Shown here in pieces: positions 1 through 12,525 of a DNA stretch of 64,000 bases (its first letter is position 1; each line of letters opens with the position of its first letter). The position numbers were made by a program, and so were the translations under genes. The stretch lies in assembly GCF_964355755.1 (NCBI RefSeq), contig NC_092674.1, positions 6,143,001-6,207,000 of the forward strand. The letters run 5' to 3'. The notes below the pieces were generated by a model. It did no database searches, was not told where the DNA came from, and saw only the letters and a program-made list of their open reading frames with translations. The stretch is from Antedon mediterranea (lineage: Eukaryota; Echinodermata; Crinoidea; Comatulida; Antedonidae).

Positions 1-717
1 CAGAAATAAAAACTCAATTACAAAATGTACCTGTGAGGTATTTACTATGTCTGTTTTATTTATCTTGTAGGCAGCTTTTACAAATTGTTTTTTTCCAGTA
101 TCATAAATTATGGTCTGAGTGTAAAAGTATGGATTACTATGTTTTAAAAAGTAAAGCTTTTGACCCAGATTTTAGTGTGTATTCCTCTGGGAACAAGAAA
201 ATGTTATTTAATTAAACTACATGCAAATCTATTTGTATTTGAACTATTAACTGTTGAAATAATTGTATTTTGACAAGTTTGTACAGTATTGAGAAATAAT
301 CAAATTAAGAAAAATATAATTTAATAGTTATGTCGTAAATGGGAGAAATCCTATTTTAGTGTGATTTTCTGTTGCATATAACATTTTTTTCAGAAATAAA
401 ATGATCAATCAATCAATCAATCAATCAGACTAGAAGTGAGAATACTTTAGGCTAAACCCCAACTAACTTATTCTTTTATTTACACAGTAGGGTAAATAAA
501 AACAAATGTTACTTTTAAATCAATGATTTGTTAGCCTTTACTATTAGTATTAGCAATTGCAATGTACCAACAAGAACTTGATTGATGACTTATTTTTTTT
601 ATTTATTTTAGTAAAATAAGTCACATAGCTCAAAAGTTTAATGAACGAAAGTAAATGCTCAAGTCAACATTATTCAACGTATAGTGTGATACATGAATTG
701 GTTTAAAGGTTAAAAGT
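1..717. other. No gene recognised
   Basis: AT-rich sequence with an ATCA run (about 401-427). Upstream exons of the growth factor gene may be here or before the window; none could be supported. Confidence 0.5.
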
Positions 718-751
718 GTGGATGGCAAATACTTTTTATCTATCCCTTTAA

Positions 752-1140
752 AAGTTGACAAAAACTTGGTTGGTGACAACAAATTTTTTAGTGACAAAAA
801 CTTGATTGGTGACAAAAACTTGGTTGGTGACAAAAAAATGGTTGGTGACAAAAACTTGATTGGAGACAAAAACTTGGTTGGTGACAACAACATTTTTAGT
901 GACAAAAACTTGATTGGTGACAAAAACTGGGTTGGTGACAAAAACATGTTAGGTGACAAAAACTTGGTTGGTGACAAAAATTTTGTTGACAGAAATTTGA
1001 TTGGTGACAAAACTTGGTTTTGACAAAAACTTATTTAGTGATAAAAATTTGGTAGTGAAAAAAACTTGGTTGTTAATAAAAACTTGATTGTTGAAAAAGC
1101 TTGGTAGGTGACAAAAACTTGGTTGGTAACAAAAACTTGG
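752..1140. repeat. 18-bp minisatellite
   Basis: Tandem unit near TTGGTTGGTGACAAAAAC, about 18 bp, about 20 degenerate copies that decay to the right. Because 18 is a multiple of three and the unit has few stops, it yields spurious open frames on both strands. Confidence 0.9.
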
Positions 1141-1313
1141 AGTACTGTAGGTGATATATGTTATGGATAGATGACAACATAAAATAATTTTTTTTTAAAG
1201 ATTAACAATAAAGTAAATATTGATATTTGTCATAAATTCATTATTGTATCAATTCAATATTAGTGAGATAACATAAGATTGTGAAGTTAATTATACTTTC
1301 TCTTTTTGTATTA

Positions 1314-1341
1314 GATGATGATGATGATGATGATGATGATA
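1314..1341 (+). repeat. GAT microsatellite encoding poly-Asp
   Basis: Eight or nine GAT/ATG units start right at the splice acceptor of the growth factor exon and encode the acidic run before its cystine knot. Confidence 0.85.
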
Positions 1342-4300
1342 AACCTGAAATTACTGAATTACCAAAATGTGATCCGAGGGCTACAGTAGTAGAAGTACCA
1401 AAGGACGACCCAAATGTTTTCTTTTATCCTCCTTGCGTGGAGTTAGAAAAATGTAGTGGTTGCTGCACTAGTGACCTTTATGAATGTACAGCGGTAAAGA
1501 GTAAACCGGTTGTTGTTCACGTAATTGTAAGTTGACCAATTATTGTTTTTTTGAATTTTTTTCCCTTCCTTCTTTTGTCGTGCTTTGCTATTAAGTTGTT
1601 ATCTTAGCAGCCATCTCTTTACTAAAATTTCATTTAGTTTGTATTCGTTGTTTGTAAAAGATCACAGCGGTGTTTTTCTTTCCCAGAGGCGGGATTAGAG
1701 TAGAGATGTTTAAACAAGCCCGTGGCATAGGATTTACAATCCAAGAAGCCATCAATATTCTTTACTTCAGTCACCTAATCTTTCAATATTTGCTTTACCC
1801 TTTTCCTGCGTAATCATAATCTTTCTGGTGTATTTGTTTGTTAAGTGCCAAATATAGTCACATTATCGCTCTATTATTTACTTCTAACAAGACAGTTTTC
1901 TGTGGAATTATTTTGATATGAAATATAAAACTTATAAAATTAGTTGTGAGTGATAGACATTGCTATATAATCACACTTGAGTTTTTAGGGGACACCTTTA
2001 TGACCACTATTCCTCATAACGTCGTCGCAAAGTTATTTTACCAATCGTATGTGTTGGATCATAAGATCTGTTTCTTGTGATTGGTCAACTTCCTTGTGGT
2101 GTTGTGCCTAAGTTGTTGCGTTGTGTCCAAGTGGAAAACCAAACTTAGGTCAGCCTTTGTAATATAATCAGTTTGAAGTAATGAATGTAATGTATTTAAC
2201 AAAGGCCAGCATGCTGAAATACTAGTAAAAACAAAAATTGATTGTAAAATAAAAATAAAGTTGTAACAAACAGATTTACACAAAAAAAGCATAAGGCTCT
2301 GTCTACACTATCAAACTAGTTTGAAAAAAAGTGTGATGTGCCCAAATATGGTAGTGATATGCCTAAATATGGTAGTGATATGCCTAAATATGCTAGTGAT
2401 ATGCCTAAATATGCTAGTGATATGCCTAAATATGGTAGTGGCTTGATAGTGTAGACAGAGCTTAAGAGGAGGTTTATTCTAAACTTTTATTCTGTGTGTC
2501 TTGTACAGGTATACGGATATTTATCAAATTCTGGAAACTTAAAAGAGCCCTATCCTATAACGATGCAAGAGGACGTGAGTTGTGAATGTTTATGTAAGGT
2601 ACAAAAGAAACATTGTAATCTCAACATCCACCAATATACCCAGTGTTCCTGTCAATGTATAGCAGGCAGACAGACATGCTCAGAGACTATGTACTGGGAT
2701 GCGCAGACGTGTAGTTGTATATGTCACGCGACCCCACAACAAAGGTCAGTATGTTGATAGAGCTTTTACTCCTAAAGGCCAATTTACAGAGTGGAGCGGT
2801 AACGGTAAGCAAAAAAAACACGTAGCTTGTCCCATGTATAATCTGTATCTATCCCAAGTTGAAACCGCCTGTCCTCTCCGCGTTGTGTATAAATAATCTA
2901 AAGGAGTTATCGTTACTGCTCGTCTAACTTTTAAGCTGCATCTTTTGGTCACTTAGATTAATTTTGGTTGATTATCATTCAGGGTAAAAAACTATCTCGA
3001 TCTATTGGATCAACAAAAAATAAATGTTTCTCTTCTACCTCGAAGTAGTTTGCATCAGGGAACAATAATAATAATAGTAATTTTTGGGTGGGACTGAAAC
3101 CATGACCTCCATAAAACTAGCCTGGCGTTGATGATACCTCTAGACCACCGCTGATCAATAGGGTTTGAATTCAAGGAAGCTGCAGGATAATAATTTAATA
3201 ACTACTTTGAAATAGCTTTCTAGGAAGCTAAGGTGTCACCTTTTTTTCAGGGTACAACAAATATCTAACCAGTTTTTTGTTGTATTGTATTCTGTCTGTA
3301 CATTTAATTTGTTCATTAATTACTTTTTTATTTGTTTTAAGTTTTTGTTTCCATTCTTTGTTTGAAGTGTGCCACTGATGGAAAGATGTTGTTTCCAATT
3401 ATTAATAATAATAATTAATAATTAATAATTGGTCTTTTTATATAGGGGTGTCCCCTGAATAGGAGTGTCCTATGGATGGGTATTTGCATCTCTATATTCT
3501 TTCATGTTTATGCTCTATTGCTGCCTTGTCTGTGGTGAGGCATCAGCAAAAAAGTCAAATAAATATTCTCTCTCATAATTTCCTTATGAATACCTGTTGA
3601 TAATGGATTTAAATATTGTGTACATTCTCAGTCATCTAAAGGTTACGTTTACATGCTTCAATGATTTATAATAAATTTCTATCCCAGATACAAAAGATCA
3701 TTAAACATTGTTTGAATAAAAAGACATGTTTTAAATACTTTTTAAACACCTTCTGCATTTATAGGTTGATTTTTATAGGTTAACTCGTTGAAACACCCGG
3801 AAGTTCAGTTTTCAGTAACAATTTTTCTCCCCACCCACCTAAATTTTTGAAATATCTACATGCAGTACAATCTTTTCAGTCAATATTTATTGATTAATGT
3901 ACAAAACTTGAAATTGATTTGTTTCTGCTATTTATAATAATTCAATAAATTAACTTTATCTTAAAACTTCTGATCAAAGCCATTATTTGATTTTTGATTT
4001 GATTGTTTGTGAATTATTTTTGTGAATCGTAATACCCTGTAATGTTCTTGCAAAAATAAATGTGCTTTGGTAACGGTAAACAGTTAATATGACTACATTT
4101 TATCTCTCTATATACATAGATTGGGAAATGGTACGCATGAATACCGATTCATGTATGCATGTTTTGTAAATAGATAGTCGGCTGGTAGATTATTATCGTC
4201 TCCTCACCCTATTTCTTACTTTTAGACATTGAGGAATGTATGTTGTGTTAAAAGTATAATTACAGGCATGTTTGCTATATATTGAATAGGTGTCATAATT

Positions 4301-7300
4301 GTATATGTTCATCTTAATAGCCAAAGAAACATAGTCTTAACTCTCCATCTGAAGCTCTGTCTACACTATTAAACTAGTTTGACAAAAAAGGTTAAATATG
4401 GTAGTGATATGCCCAAATATAGTAGTGATATGACATCATGTTCATAATATGGGCACGCCACATTTTTTTGTAACATAAAGTTTGACAGTGTAGACAGAGC
4501 TTGAAGCTTGCATGTACAGTATGTAATAGCAGGCAAATGGCCTAGCAGTAAAGGCAGGGGCCCAGTACCTAAAGTGCCAACAGTGTATCAGCAAGGGTTC
4601 GAGGCTGACTCTCTCCAGTTCTAACAACACTTTGATAAATACTATCAACCGTAATGCAGGTCCAGTGTGCACTTTAAAGAACCGAGTTGATTATTTGAGA
4701 TGAGTAGGGGGTTATCCTGGTGAACTGGTTCACAAAATAGCCCCTGTATCAGAGAATTACCACTATTAAGTCAGTGATTAATTTTCTATTGGTAATCCTT
4801 GGCCATATGTGCCTAAATAAAAAAAACAAAATTGAGGTTGTATTATCAATGTGATAGCCAGTGAACGTTGTATCTAGGTTTGGCTGACTGCTATTTCAAC
4901 CCCATCATATTTGATACTATAGCAGTGATAATGAATCCACTTTAATGTACAGTATGAATAAAGAAAATACAGTGGGAAAATAAGCACAAAGCTGGTCATT
5001 ATAATGAACTACCACACAGGGCTAACAGGATCAAGGGAACACATAATCTGATTTGCATTTAAATTACTCTTAAGCTTGTTATTTTTGTCTAACTTTTATT
5101 TAAAAGGATTTTTAAAGGGTGTTTTAAATAAAGGGAACACCAAGTAAATGATGTGTGAAAATACAACTTTACATAATTGATTAATTTTATTTTATTTGGC
5201 AGTGGATTTTTAATCGCAAAATTACAAACAATGTTATAGTGTTAAACTCTGTCTACAGTAGCAAACTAGTTTGACAAAAAAAAAGGTGCGATGTACCAAA
5301 ATATGGTAGTGATGTTCTCAAATACGGTAGTGATATGACATCATCATGTCCATATATGAGCACATCACATTTTTTTTGTCACATAAAGTTTGATAGTGTA
5401 GACAGAGATTAAGGATTATCTTTGCAGTTACGGTTATAACAAGAAGTTATTTGTGTTTTTAAAAAAAATCATTCATGAATTTTGTTTGATTATTTCTGCT
5501 AGGGACATTGCACCTTTGTAGGTTTGTGGTTTGGCATCTGTAAATCAGAAATTTAAAGGTGGGCTTTAAACTACTGGGTTATACAGTATCTATTGTAATT
5601 TATTTTACTCACTGGAAAAATAAATTACACTGCTGTAATCATCATAAATTGATTGAATTTTATTTTGAACAAATGCAATTTAAACTTTGTGACACGTCTC
5701 CGTTCAGGATCATTTAAACTGATGAATACACACATTATATCTTTATCTTGTCACTATATCTAATGGTTATGGTGTCACTAATAATGGTTAATGCTATTCT
5801 TTCCTTTGAAATAATTGACGAGTCTGTGACTATACCTTTATTGATACAATTTTTGGCTAGCCTTTAGTGGAGTGAAAAGTTTAGCATGAGAAATTGAGTG
5901 TTCTATAGAATACGATGATTGACAGAGATATCAAAAAAATATATCTCTCATACTCGTAAATATATTCACAATAAAACGTCAAATTGTGCGGCCGGTTTCC
6001 TGTTTGAAACATAATGGATGTGGTAATGAGTTCAGGTGAAATCATTAAAATTGAATTTATGTTCTGTATTTCAATTATAGTTCAATAGTGAAGATGTTTG
6101 TATAAGTTATTAGCTTTCTTTTGTACTGCCGGATATGCTGTTTAGTTCCCCATAGATGTATGTTGATGTCAAATTATTCTAGGTTAAGTTACTCTTGCAG
6201 TTACTACTGCAGCTACTGCAGTCGTATACTATGTTTAATCTTTAACTGATTTTAAACTTGTTTAGCAAGTTTTTGTTGTACTGATGATAATGTTTATTGC
6301 ATTGACTGTCTTCTTAAGCAAACTAAAATCATATACGCATTAAACAAACAATAGTTACTGCAGCTACTGCAGTAACTATTTTGAAGTTATTTAGCAAGCT
6401 TTTTTTACGTACTTATACTGTTTATTGCAGTGACTGTCTTTCTACATTACAGTAAAATCATATACTGTACGCTATTGCATTAAACAAATATAGTTACTGT
6501 AGTAATATCACATGTCTTTTTAAAACTTGGCCCTAGCCCTTTTTGGCTTAAGCCTTGTCTACACTATCAAACTTTATGTGACCAAATGTGATGTGCTCAT
6601 ATATGGACATGATGATGTCATATCACTACCATGTTTGGGCATAAAACTACTATATTTGGGCACTTTTTTTGTCAAACTAGTTTGATATTGTAGACAAGGC
6701 TTTACTTGAGATTCCACACATAAACAATGATTCTAACAAGTTTTTTTCTTTTCTTTTTTACTTTATGTGGAACAATAAAATGAATAAATATAGTTACTGC
6801 AGTAGAATAATTTTGACATGATTCTTTGGATGGGAATTGCGTGGTTAACCCGGTGAAGTTTAGGTGAAAATCATAAAAGTGATTGAATGTTCTATATTCA
6901 CTACATCATTCATGAACCTTACTCCACTTTGGTACCTCAAATTACAGTACATCTACACTACAGTATATCACATTTCTTTGTGAATATAAGTTATATGAAA
7001 TTGACATTCTAATTATGAAGTTCATGCGCAAGTTAATATTAATGTAATCGGGTTATGGTAGTTAAAATTAAAGAATTGAAGAAAAGGTCAAATTGTGTCA
7101 TTCGATCATTCTGATTGGCGGTAAAAGTCATTAAACATTATTCAATGTTCTTTTCAAATTCTTTTCAATGCTTCTGTCAAAACAAGTATTAAAATGGCAA
7201 AGTGGGTTTAGTTCAAGAAACTAGTTCTGAGGTGAAAATTATTGTGGTGTTGTGGTTGTGAAAAGGGTGTTAATTACTGAACAAGTCATTAAATGTTTTG

Positions 7301-10300
7301 TAGAAAGAGAGAAATTTATTTTTGGTGATCTATAGGTGAATAGGAGATTTCAATGTACTATAAGAAGACAAAATTGGGTTACTGAGATATTAAGTTACCA
7401 TACCACCATTATTTTCTATAAAGCTAAATTACAGTTACATTAAATTACACAGAGAAGTGGTAAAAATACCTAAAAATATCAAACAAAAATACAGAATCTA
7501 TGTTATGCCATCCTTATGACTATTTGCATAAAACGCGGAGTAGACGGGCGGTTGTTGAATACAGATTCTACGTGGGACAAGCATGTAGTTTTTTTCTGCT
7601 TACCGTTACCGCTTGTTTGTGTAAATTGTTCTTTATGCATTTTTTGAAAGGTTTGCTTATATTTTGATTTTTACAAATTTGTTACAATGACCTTGGGAAT
7701 AAGTTTCTGTTTAGACACGCTCAATTAACCAGCTATCTTTTTTAAAAAAAGGGATTTATATTTTCATATCAAAATTTATTTAGTTTAAATATTTTCAGGG
7801 TAGAATTATTTCAGTGCCTTTTCTAGGCATCTTAGTAATCTAACTCTTTTTAACTTAATAAATTACAGTGTATGTATATGCCATATAATGGTTCCAAAGC
7901 TGATAAATTAACAAGAGACTTCTCTGGAATTAACTACAGTGGAACCTATATTAAGGGGACACCTTCAGGACAACAGTGTCTCTTAATAGTCTTAATGGGG
8001 TGTCACTTAAATAGGAGTTGGCTGTAGTGTTAGAATATATATTTTACCTTTTCACTTCACATTAAACTTGTCCCCTTAATAGGGGAGGCCCCTGAATAGA
8101 AGTCCCTTAATTAGGATTGGCCGTAGTGTTATCAACATATATTTTACCTTTCCAGTTCACTTTAAAGTGTCCCCTTAGTAGAGGTGTCACCTGAATAGGG
8201 GTCTCACCTGAATTGGGGTGTCCCTGAATAGAAGTGTCTCCTTAATAGGGGTGTTACCTGAATAGGGGTGTTACCTGAATAGGGGTGTTACCTGAATAGG
8301 GGGGGTTACCTGAATAGGGGTGTCGCCTGAATAGGGGTGTCGTCTGAATAGGGGTGTCGCCTGAATAGGGGTGTCGCCATAATAGGGGTGTCGCCTTAAT
8401 AGGGGTGTCCCAAACACTGAGGTTCTACTGTAATTCTAATGATAAAATAAAAATCATCTCCAATTTCTAGACTAGCAAAAATGATAGTTTCAGAACAATT
8501 TTCTTGCATAAATAAAGTCCACTTATTTTTGTATGTACTTTTTATTTACCATAGAATTTGCGCTAAAAAACGGCAAGTATTTGATGAGGAACTATGTCGC
8601 TGTGATTGTAAAAGACACGCCAGAGAACGCTGCCAGTCACCTAGAGTATTCAACGAATTTAAGTGCAAGTAGGTATTTCATTATTCGTTTTTAAAATTCA
8701 TAATTTATGTTAAATCATTTTAACTTTATTTTACTTACTCTGGACGCACCTTCATTCAAGAAGTGTGCCACTGTTTCAAAAGTGTAGCTTCCAAATAAAT
8801 TATTATTATCATATTTAGCATATTTTACACTCATATATTCCTTTTTCTATTTTTTTTCTGTCATACGTATCGATTCGAAGTAACCATCTCTTTTGCAAGC
8901 AATTCTCTATTATTTTTGACACAAAACAGCTGCCAATTTTTCCCCCAAAAAATAAAATATATACTTAAAAGTAACTTTTTTTGGCCATCACCTGAATAAA
9001 CTTACAAAAAGTATTTTGTCTGGCTAGAACCGTTTACAATAACATAAGACATACCATAGATCAAGCTTTATTTAATACCAATAATGGCTATAATCTACAA
9101 GATTATGATTTTAGTTCTTGATGCCGGGTCAGCAAGTTTGCGCACGTGACTTGCCCGATCTATATTACTATAGCTTTATCATCAAATATTATACTTCCAA
9201 GGGTAAAAGTATTTAATAGTTCAGACAGGATTAAATAATTGACATATTAGAATAGCTTCTCACCTGCGAGGAATTCCTCTGTGGTTATTTGTACGTGGGT
9301 TTTTATTAAATATTTATTAAAGGATAGAGAGTGATTACAGTATTTCTTATGAATGTCGATGAATTTTTTTTGTACATCATTTAAAAATCTTGTAGTTCAT
9401 ATTATATCATATCACATTTATTCAATTAATGAAAACTCTAACAATAAACAATATAAACAAATAAAGATGTCATTAATTTGGATCAAACTTAGAGGCCAAG
9501 TTATATTGAATGAATAGAATTTTAAAATACTAATATCTTAATTTCTTTCAAGAAAGTTTGATTAGTTTAATGTAATAAATCCAACTAGGAAAAAATACTT
9601 TAAAAAATCAAAATGCTGTTGATATCAGTTTCTGGATATACTGTTTAAATATAATAAGCAAAAGTCTAAATCAAAACCTTAAACAGCTAATTTCATTCAT
9701 ACAGTATAATAATAGAGTAGTAGAACACTTCCTTACAACCATATTTCAAGGGACACAACACCCCTATTAAGAGGACACTCTCTTGTCAAACGAACAGCAG
9801 GAAATACATGTTTTAACACTACGGCCAACCCCTATTCTAAAGAAACTTTGTTTGACCCCAAAAGTGTCCCTTTAAAATGCCTTCCTCATCATGGGCACAA
9901 GACATACAAATCAGATATACTTAAAAGTGTGGTACGGCAGACAATTTAAATAAATCGTTTGTGGGTGGAAACTTACTGTAGTAATACAGTTAACCTTACG
10001 TTTACATTTCTTTTGTTAATGAAACATTAAACCTCTATTTTGTGTTACTTAAAACCAATGACATCATCCGTCGTAAGCTGTAAGTTGTTAGATTTCAGAA
10101 AGGGAATTAATAATTGAACGACCAACATCTGTTTCTAGTGCTCCGCATGAATGACGTATCGGCAACATGAGAAATCTTAGCATTATTAAAAGTAATAAGA
10201 TTATATAAATCCCAAACAATTATTGCCATATTAGATTTGTTTATTAGACACATAGTAAGTGATATTGTCAAAGAAGTTGTCAGAAAGACCTGCTTGTTTC

Positions 10301-11006
10301 ATAAAACATATGATATAAAGTTTGTTGTACACCATGTATATTATATAGTTCTGTTGAGTTTCTCGACGTTGCGATCAATATACTTTGATCGTCTGTATAT
10401 AAATTGATCGAAACGTCCAGAAACTCAACAGTTCTTTTCAGAACTGTATTTATATGTCGTGTACCGCTTTATATCAACATATTGATTTCGCCATGCAAAC
10501 CTTGAAACACAATTTATTACAATATATCTTGTAATTTATGTGAATTAGGTATAAGGAGCTTAATACATGCATCATCCTTTGGATAGAAATGACATTATAG
10601 ATTCCTGGTGACTACTTGTATATATCGGTCATATTAATCTTCGCCCGGTAGGGCCTAGTATCGCCCGGTAGGGCCTGGTATCACCTGGTAGGGTTTTATG
10701 ATATAAAATGATGTCAGGGTACATGTTATTAAGACGCTTTAGTTGTAAATTTAACTTGACAATGAATATGGATTAAATAAATAACGTTTTATTCATGAAA
10801 TATCATTCAAATAATTTAATTAATATACAAATGTTTTACATAATTGCAGGTGTGAAGATGTGTTACCCAGTAAGACAACAAGTTTAGCGCAAGTGCACAA
10901 ATGTCTACCAACTGTGTGTCCGTTGGACGTTAGCTTCAACCTTCAATCATGTCAATGCGACGAATCAGAAACAGAATTGAACAAATATACCACAAAGTCT
11001 CCCTAA
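1315..11006 (+). CDS. PDGF/VEGF-family growth factor, 3' part (four exons)
   Basis: Secreted cystine-knot growth factor that would bind receptor tyrosine kinases of the VEGFR/PDGFR type. Exons: 1315-1526, 2509-2744, 8555-8668 and 10850-11006 (TAA at 11004-11006). All have AG/GT borders and matching phases. About 239 residues are in the window. The first exon opens with a run of eight Asp. It then gives the full eight-Cys knot: CDP, PPCVELEKCSGCC, YEC and CEC. The RCSGCC-like core is closer to PDGF, but the tail holds repeated CxCxC units (CSCQC, CSCIC, CRCDC, then CKCED and CQCDE), as in the C-terminal silk-like region of VEGF-C/D and some invertebrate PVFs. Signal peptide and propeptide exons were not found and probably lie before the window. 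Family assignment is strong; the PDGF versus VEGF subfamily is left open. Confidence 0.88.
2294..2463. mobile_element. CArG-box palindromic MITE, copy 1
   Basis: Type copy of the family. Terminal inverted repeats AAGCTCTGTCTACACTATCA and the complement enclose tandem ~20-bp modules (CCAAATATGGTAGTGATATG); the other arm usually has CCATATATGG. Here five modules are present. It has no coding capacity. Nearby direct repeats suggest a TA or TTAA target site, not resolved. Confidence 0.9.
2772..2896. mobile_element. Short MITE family B, copy 1
   Basis: Shares GCGGTAACGGTAAGC, GTAGCTTGTCCCA and ATCTGTAT with copies at 7530 and 46009. Ends are GTTTACACAGACGAGC-like inverted repeats. It sits just inside the intron after the second growth factor exon. 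Confidence 0.65.
4352..4502. mobile_element. CArG MITE, copy 2
   Basis: Both inverted repeats present (GAAGCTCTGTCTACACTATT ... TGTAGACAGAGCTTGAA); two modules between them. Confidence 0.88.
4530..4815 (+). mobile_element. tRNA-derived SINE, copy 1
   Basis: tRNA-like head with a box-B-like GGGTTCGAGGCTGACTC, then a body with TGCACTTTAAAGAACC and GTAGGGGGTTA shared with copies at 31850, 54013 and 61214. Confidence 0.75.
5244..5410. mobile_element. CArG MITE, copy 3
   Basis: Left end diverged (AAACTCTGTCTACAGTAGCA), right end intact (GATAGTGTAGACAGAG). Confidence 0.86.
6200..6510. repeat. CTGCAG-rich palindromic repeats
   Basis: Several TAGTTACTGCAGCTACTGCA-type palindromes, repeated at 6197, 6350 and 6490 and again near 6790 and 12,040. 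Their nature is unclear. Confidence 0.5.
6550..6702. mobile_element. CArG MITE, copy 4
   Basis: Ends AAGCCTTGTCTACACTATCA and GTAGACAAGGCTT: matched compensating changes in the two inverted repeats, so this is a distinct subfamily. Confidence 0.88.
7530..7635. mobile_element. Short MITE family B, copy 2
   Basis: Inverse orientation to copy 1: GTGGGACAAGCATGTAG and GCTTACCGTTACCGC are shared. Confidence 0.65.
7938..8437. repeat. Dispersed 'GGGGACACC' repeat with embedded minisatellite
   Basis: Starts with CAGTGGAACCTATATTAAGG and ends with GAGGTTCTACTG. Between about 8168 and 8410 the terminal motif AATAGGGGTGTCGCCTG is tandemly amplified about 14 times at a 17-bp period. Confidence 0.8.
10336..10463. 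repeat. Inverted repeat / long hairpin
   Basis: CTGTTGAGTTTCTCGACGTT pairs with AACGTCCAGAAACTCAACAG about 50 bp later, and pairing extends into GATCAAT on the inner side. Could be a small MITE. Confidence 0.65.
10636..10697. repeat. 21-bp tandem repeat, three copies
   Basis: Unit near TATCGCCCGGTAGGGCCTGG. Confidence 0.8.
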
Positions 11007-11347
11007 GCCTTAAATTATTGCTAATATATAAAACAATTGCTGTTTTCCATTTGAAATAATGTACCCAAAATAGTGGTAAAATGTACAGAAACTATCATGG
11101 TATATACAGTCGGAAGTGTCCGAACTAAGAGACGCAAGTTTGCTTAAGTCAGGGGTCAGCAAGATTTTTAGAAGCGTCGAAAAAAAAGAGAGTGAATGGG
11201 CCGCTTCATCACAAATTTCATGACAAGACAGCACACCCAGACAGCATACTTTTTGCCCTGTTTAATTATCTTATATAATTAATGAGTAAGAAAAATGAAT
11301 GGATTGTATACCATAGCAGACATGTCTAGAAGCTCTATGAGATATTA

Positions 11348-11852
11348 GAGAGGTTTCGCAATCTTACGAATACGATAACGAAAACGGATACGTCACGCAC
11401 ATGTATTCGTTTTCGTAAGCCATAAAAAATTCTGTTTCGCATGGCAACGAAATATTGAGGCGCGTCCAAAATATGACTGCGGTAAATTTGAGCGAAGCGC
11501 AGGTACGTGTTGCTTGGTGCTTGGCTGCCTAGGCCTAGCGTAACATCAAAGCGAGTGAGGACTTTAAAAACTGCTATTTATCAAAATTGACTTGGCATTT
11601 TAGTAAATTACTTTAGTAAATTACTTTCAATAAATCTATAATTATATTATAATCATGAATCATTCCTGATTCAAATGCAAAATGTGCAAATAGATCAAAA
11701 ACTATACTCGTTTTGTAGTTACGAATATGACTGGTGATATTCGTCAACACGAATACGCTTTACGAATATGAAATGGGGATCAGCTCAAAAGTTTCACAAA
11801 TGTATGACGTATCCGTTTTCGTTATCGTATTCGTAAGGTTGCGAAACCTCCC
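11348..11852. mobile_element. MITE family C (TA-flanked), copy 1
   Basis: About 505 bp. Ends GAGAGGTTTCGCAATCTTAC and GTAAGGTTGCGAAACCTCCC form inverted repeats that continue through ACGAATACGATAACGAAAAC. TA flanks both ends. Internal CTAGGCCTAGCGTAACATCA is shared with copy 2. No coding potential. Confidence 0.88.
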
Positions 11853-12189
11853 TATTAATGACAGACAAATAAACACAAACAGGAAGAAGATATGACATCA
11901 ACAATATAGCTTCAGGGAAGGGCTGAACAGTTTCAAGTGCCAATGTTACAAGAATAAACATAGAAATACTGTAGCAACTGTCAACTACCGCATTTTATTT
12001 GGAGAATTGTTGTGTGTTCAACTATTTCAGAAACAAAATTTAGTTACTGCAGTTACTGCAGTTGAGTAATTTTGACATAATCCCATATGAATGAATATAA
12101 GTTGATATATTTAATAAATTTATCTACTTTTATACTTTGCTGCTCCATATATTTGCAATTCTCTCAGTTATATTTTAGTTTTCTGAATC

Positions 12190-12525
12190 CGTCTAAAGCC
12201 TTGTTCGCACTGGACTTGAAAAATGGTAAATTTAATCATGGTAGCTTTACCCAATGTCATCGGAAGATTTGACCATCGTTCGCACTTGGATATTTTCAGT
12301 TAGTTTTACTGTAATTTTACCAAAATTAAACCCTGATGTTAAAAACAAATTGGCATGTTTTGGATGGACTTTTTAGCTCCGTGGTTAGTTTTACTGGCAG
12401 TGGTCAGTAAAAGTAATTATTGGAATTGTAGCCAGTGTTTAGATGGATATTTCTTGGTCACTTTGGCCGGCGACTCGGTTAATTTGACCAAATTAAGTCC
12501 AGTGCTTAATCCATTTCTATTAAAT
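12190..12525. mobile_element. Possible MITE with GCACTGGACTT ends
   Basis: TTCGCACTGGACTTGAAAAA near the left and AAATTAAGTCCAGTGCTTAA near the right are inverted. Imperfect; only one copy in the window. Confidence 0.45.

Larger units (their letters stand above)
2745..8554 (+). other. Large intron of the growth factor gene
   Basis: Holds several MITEs, a tRNA-derived SINE, a dispersed repeat and a minisatellite, listed separately. No additional exon was recognised. Confidence 0.7.
8669..10849 (+). other. Last intron of the growth factor gene
   Basis: Holds a GGGGACACC-family repeat (about 9726-9890), a stem-loop (10336-10463) and a 21-bp tandem (10636-10697); otherwise nothing recognised. 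Confidence 0.6.

Noticed and set aside
33-215. 60-residue open frame at the left edge, preceded by a splice-acceptor-like CTTGTAG
   Set aside because: No recognisable domain or conserved motif, and no partner exon. It could be a terminal exon of an upstream gene, but the sequence does not support it.
630-1023. Overlapping open frames on both strands with repeats (KNLVGDKNLIGD and LSPTKFLSPIKF types)
   Set aside because: They are translations of an 18-bp minisatellite; the repeat length alone keeps the frames open.
752-1140. CRISPR-like array (regular repeats)
   Set aside because: No unique spacers between units, and the sequence is a eukaryotic intron-bearing locus.
2494-2508. In-frame ATG before the second growth factor exon
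   Set aside because: It lies in the intron upstream of the TTGTACAG acceptor, and the phase-0 join to the previous exon keeps the knot intact.
12190-12525. Possible exon in the frame at 12,087-12,272
   Set aside because: Overlaps a probable MITE; no conserved protein sequence.
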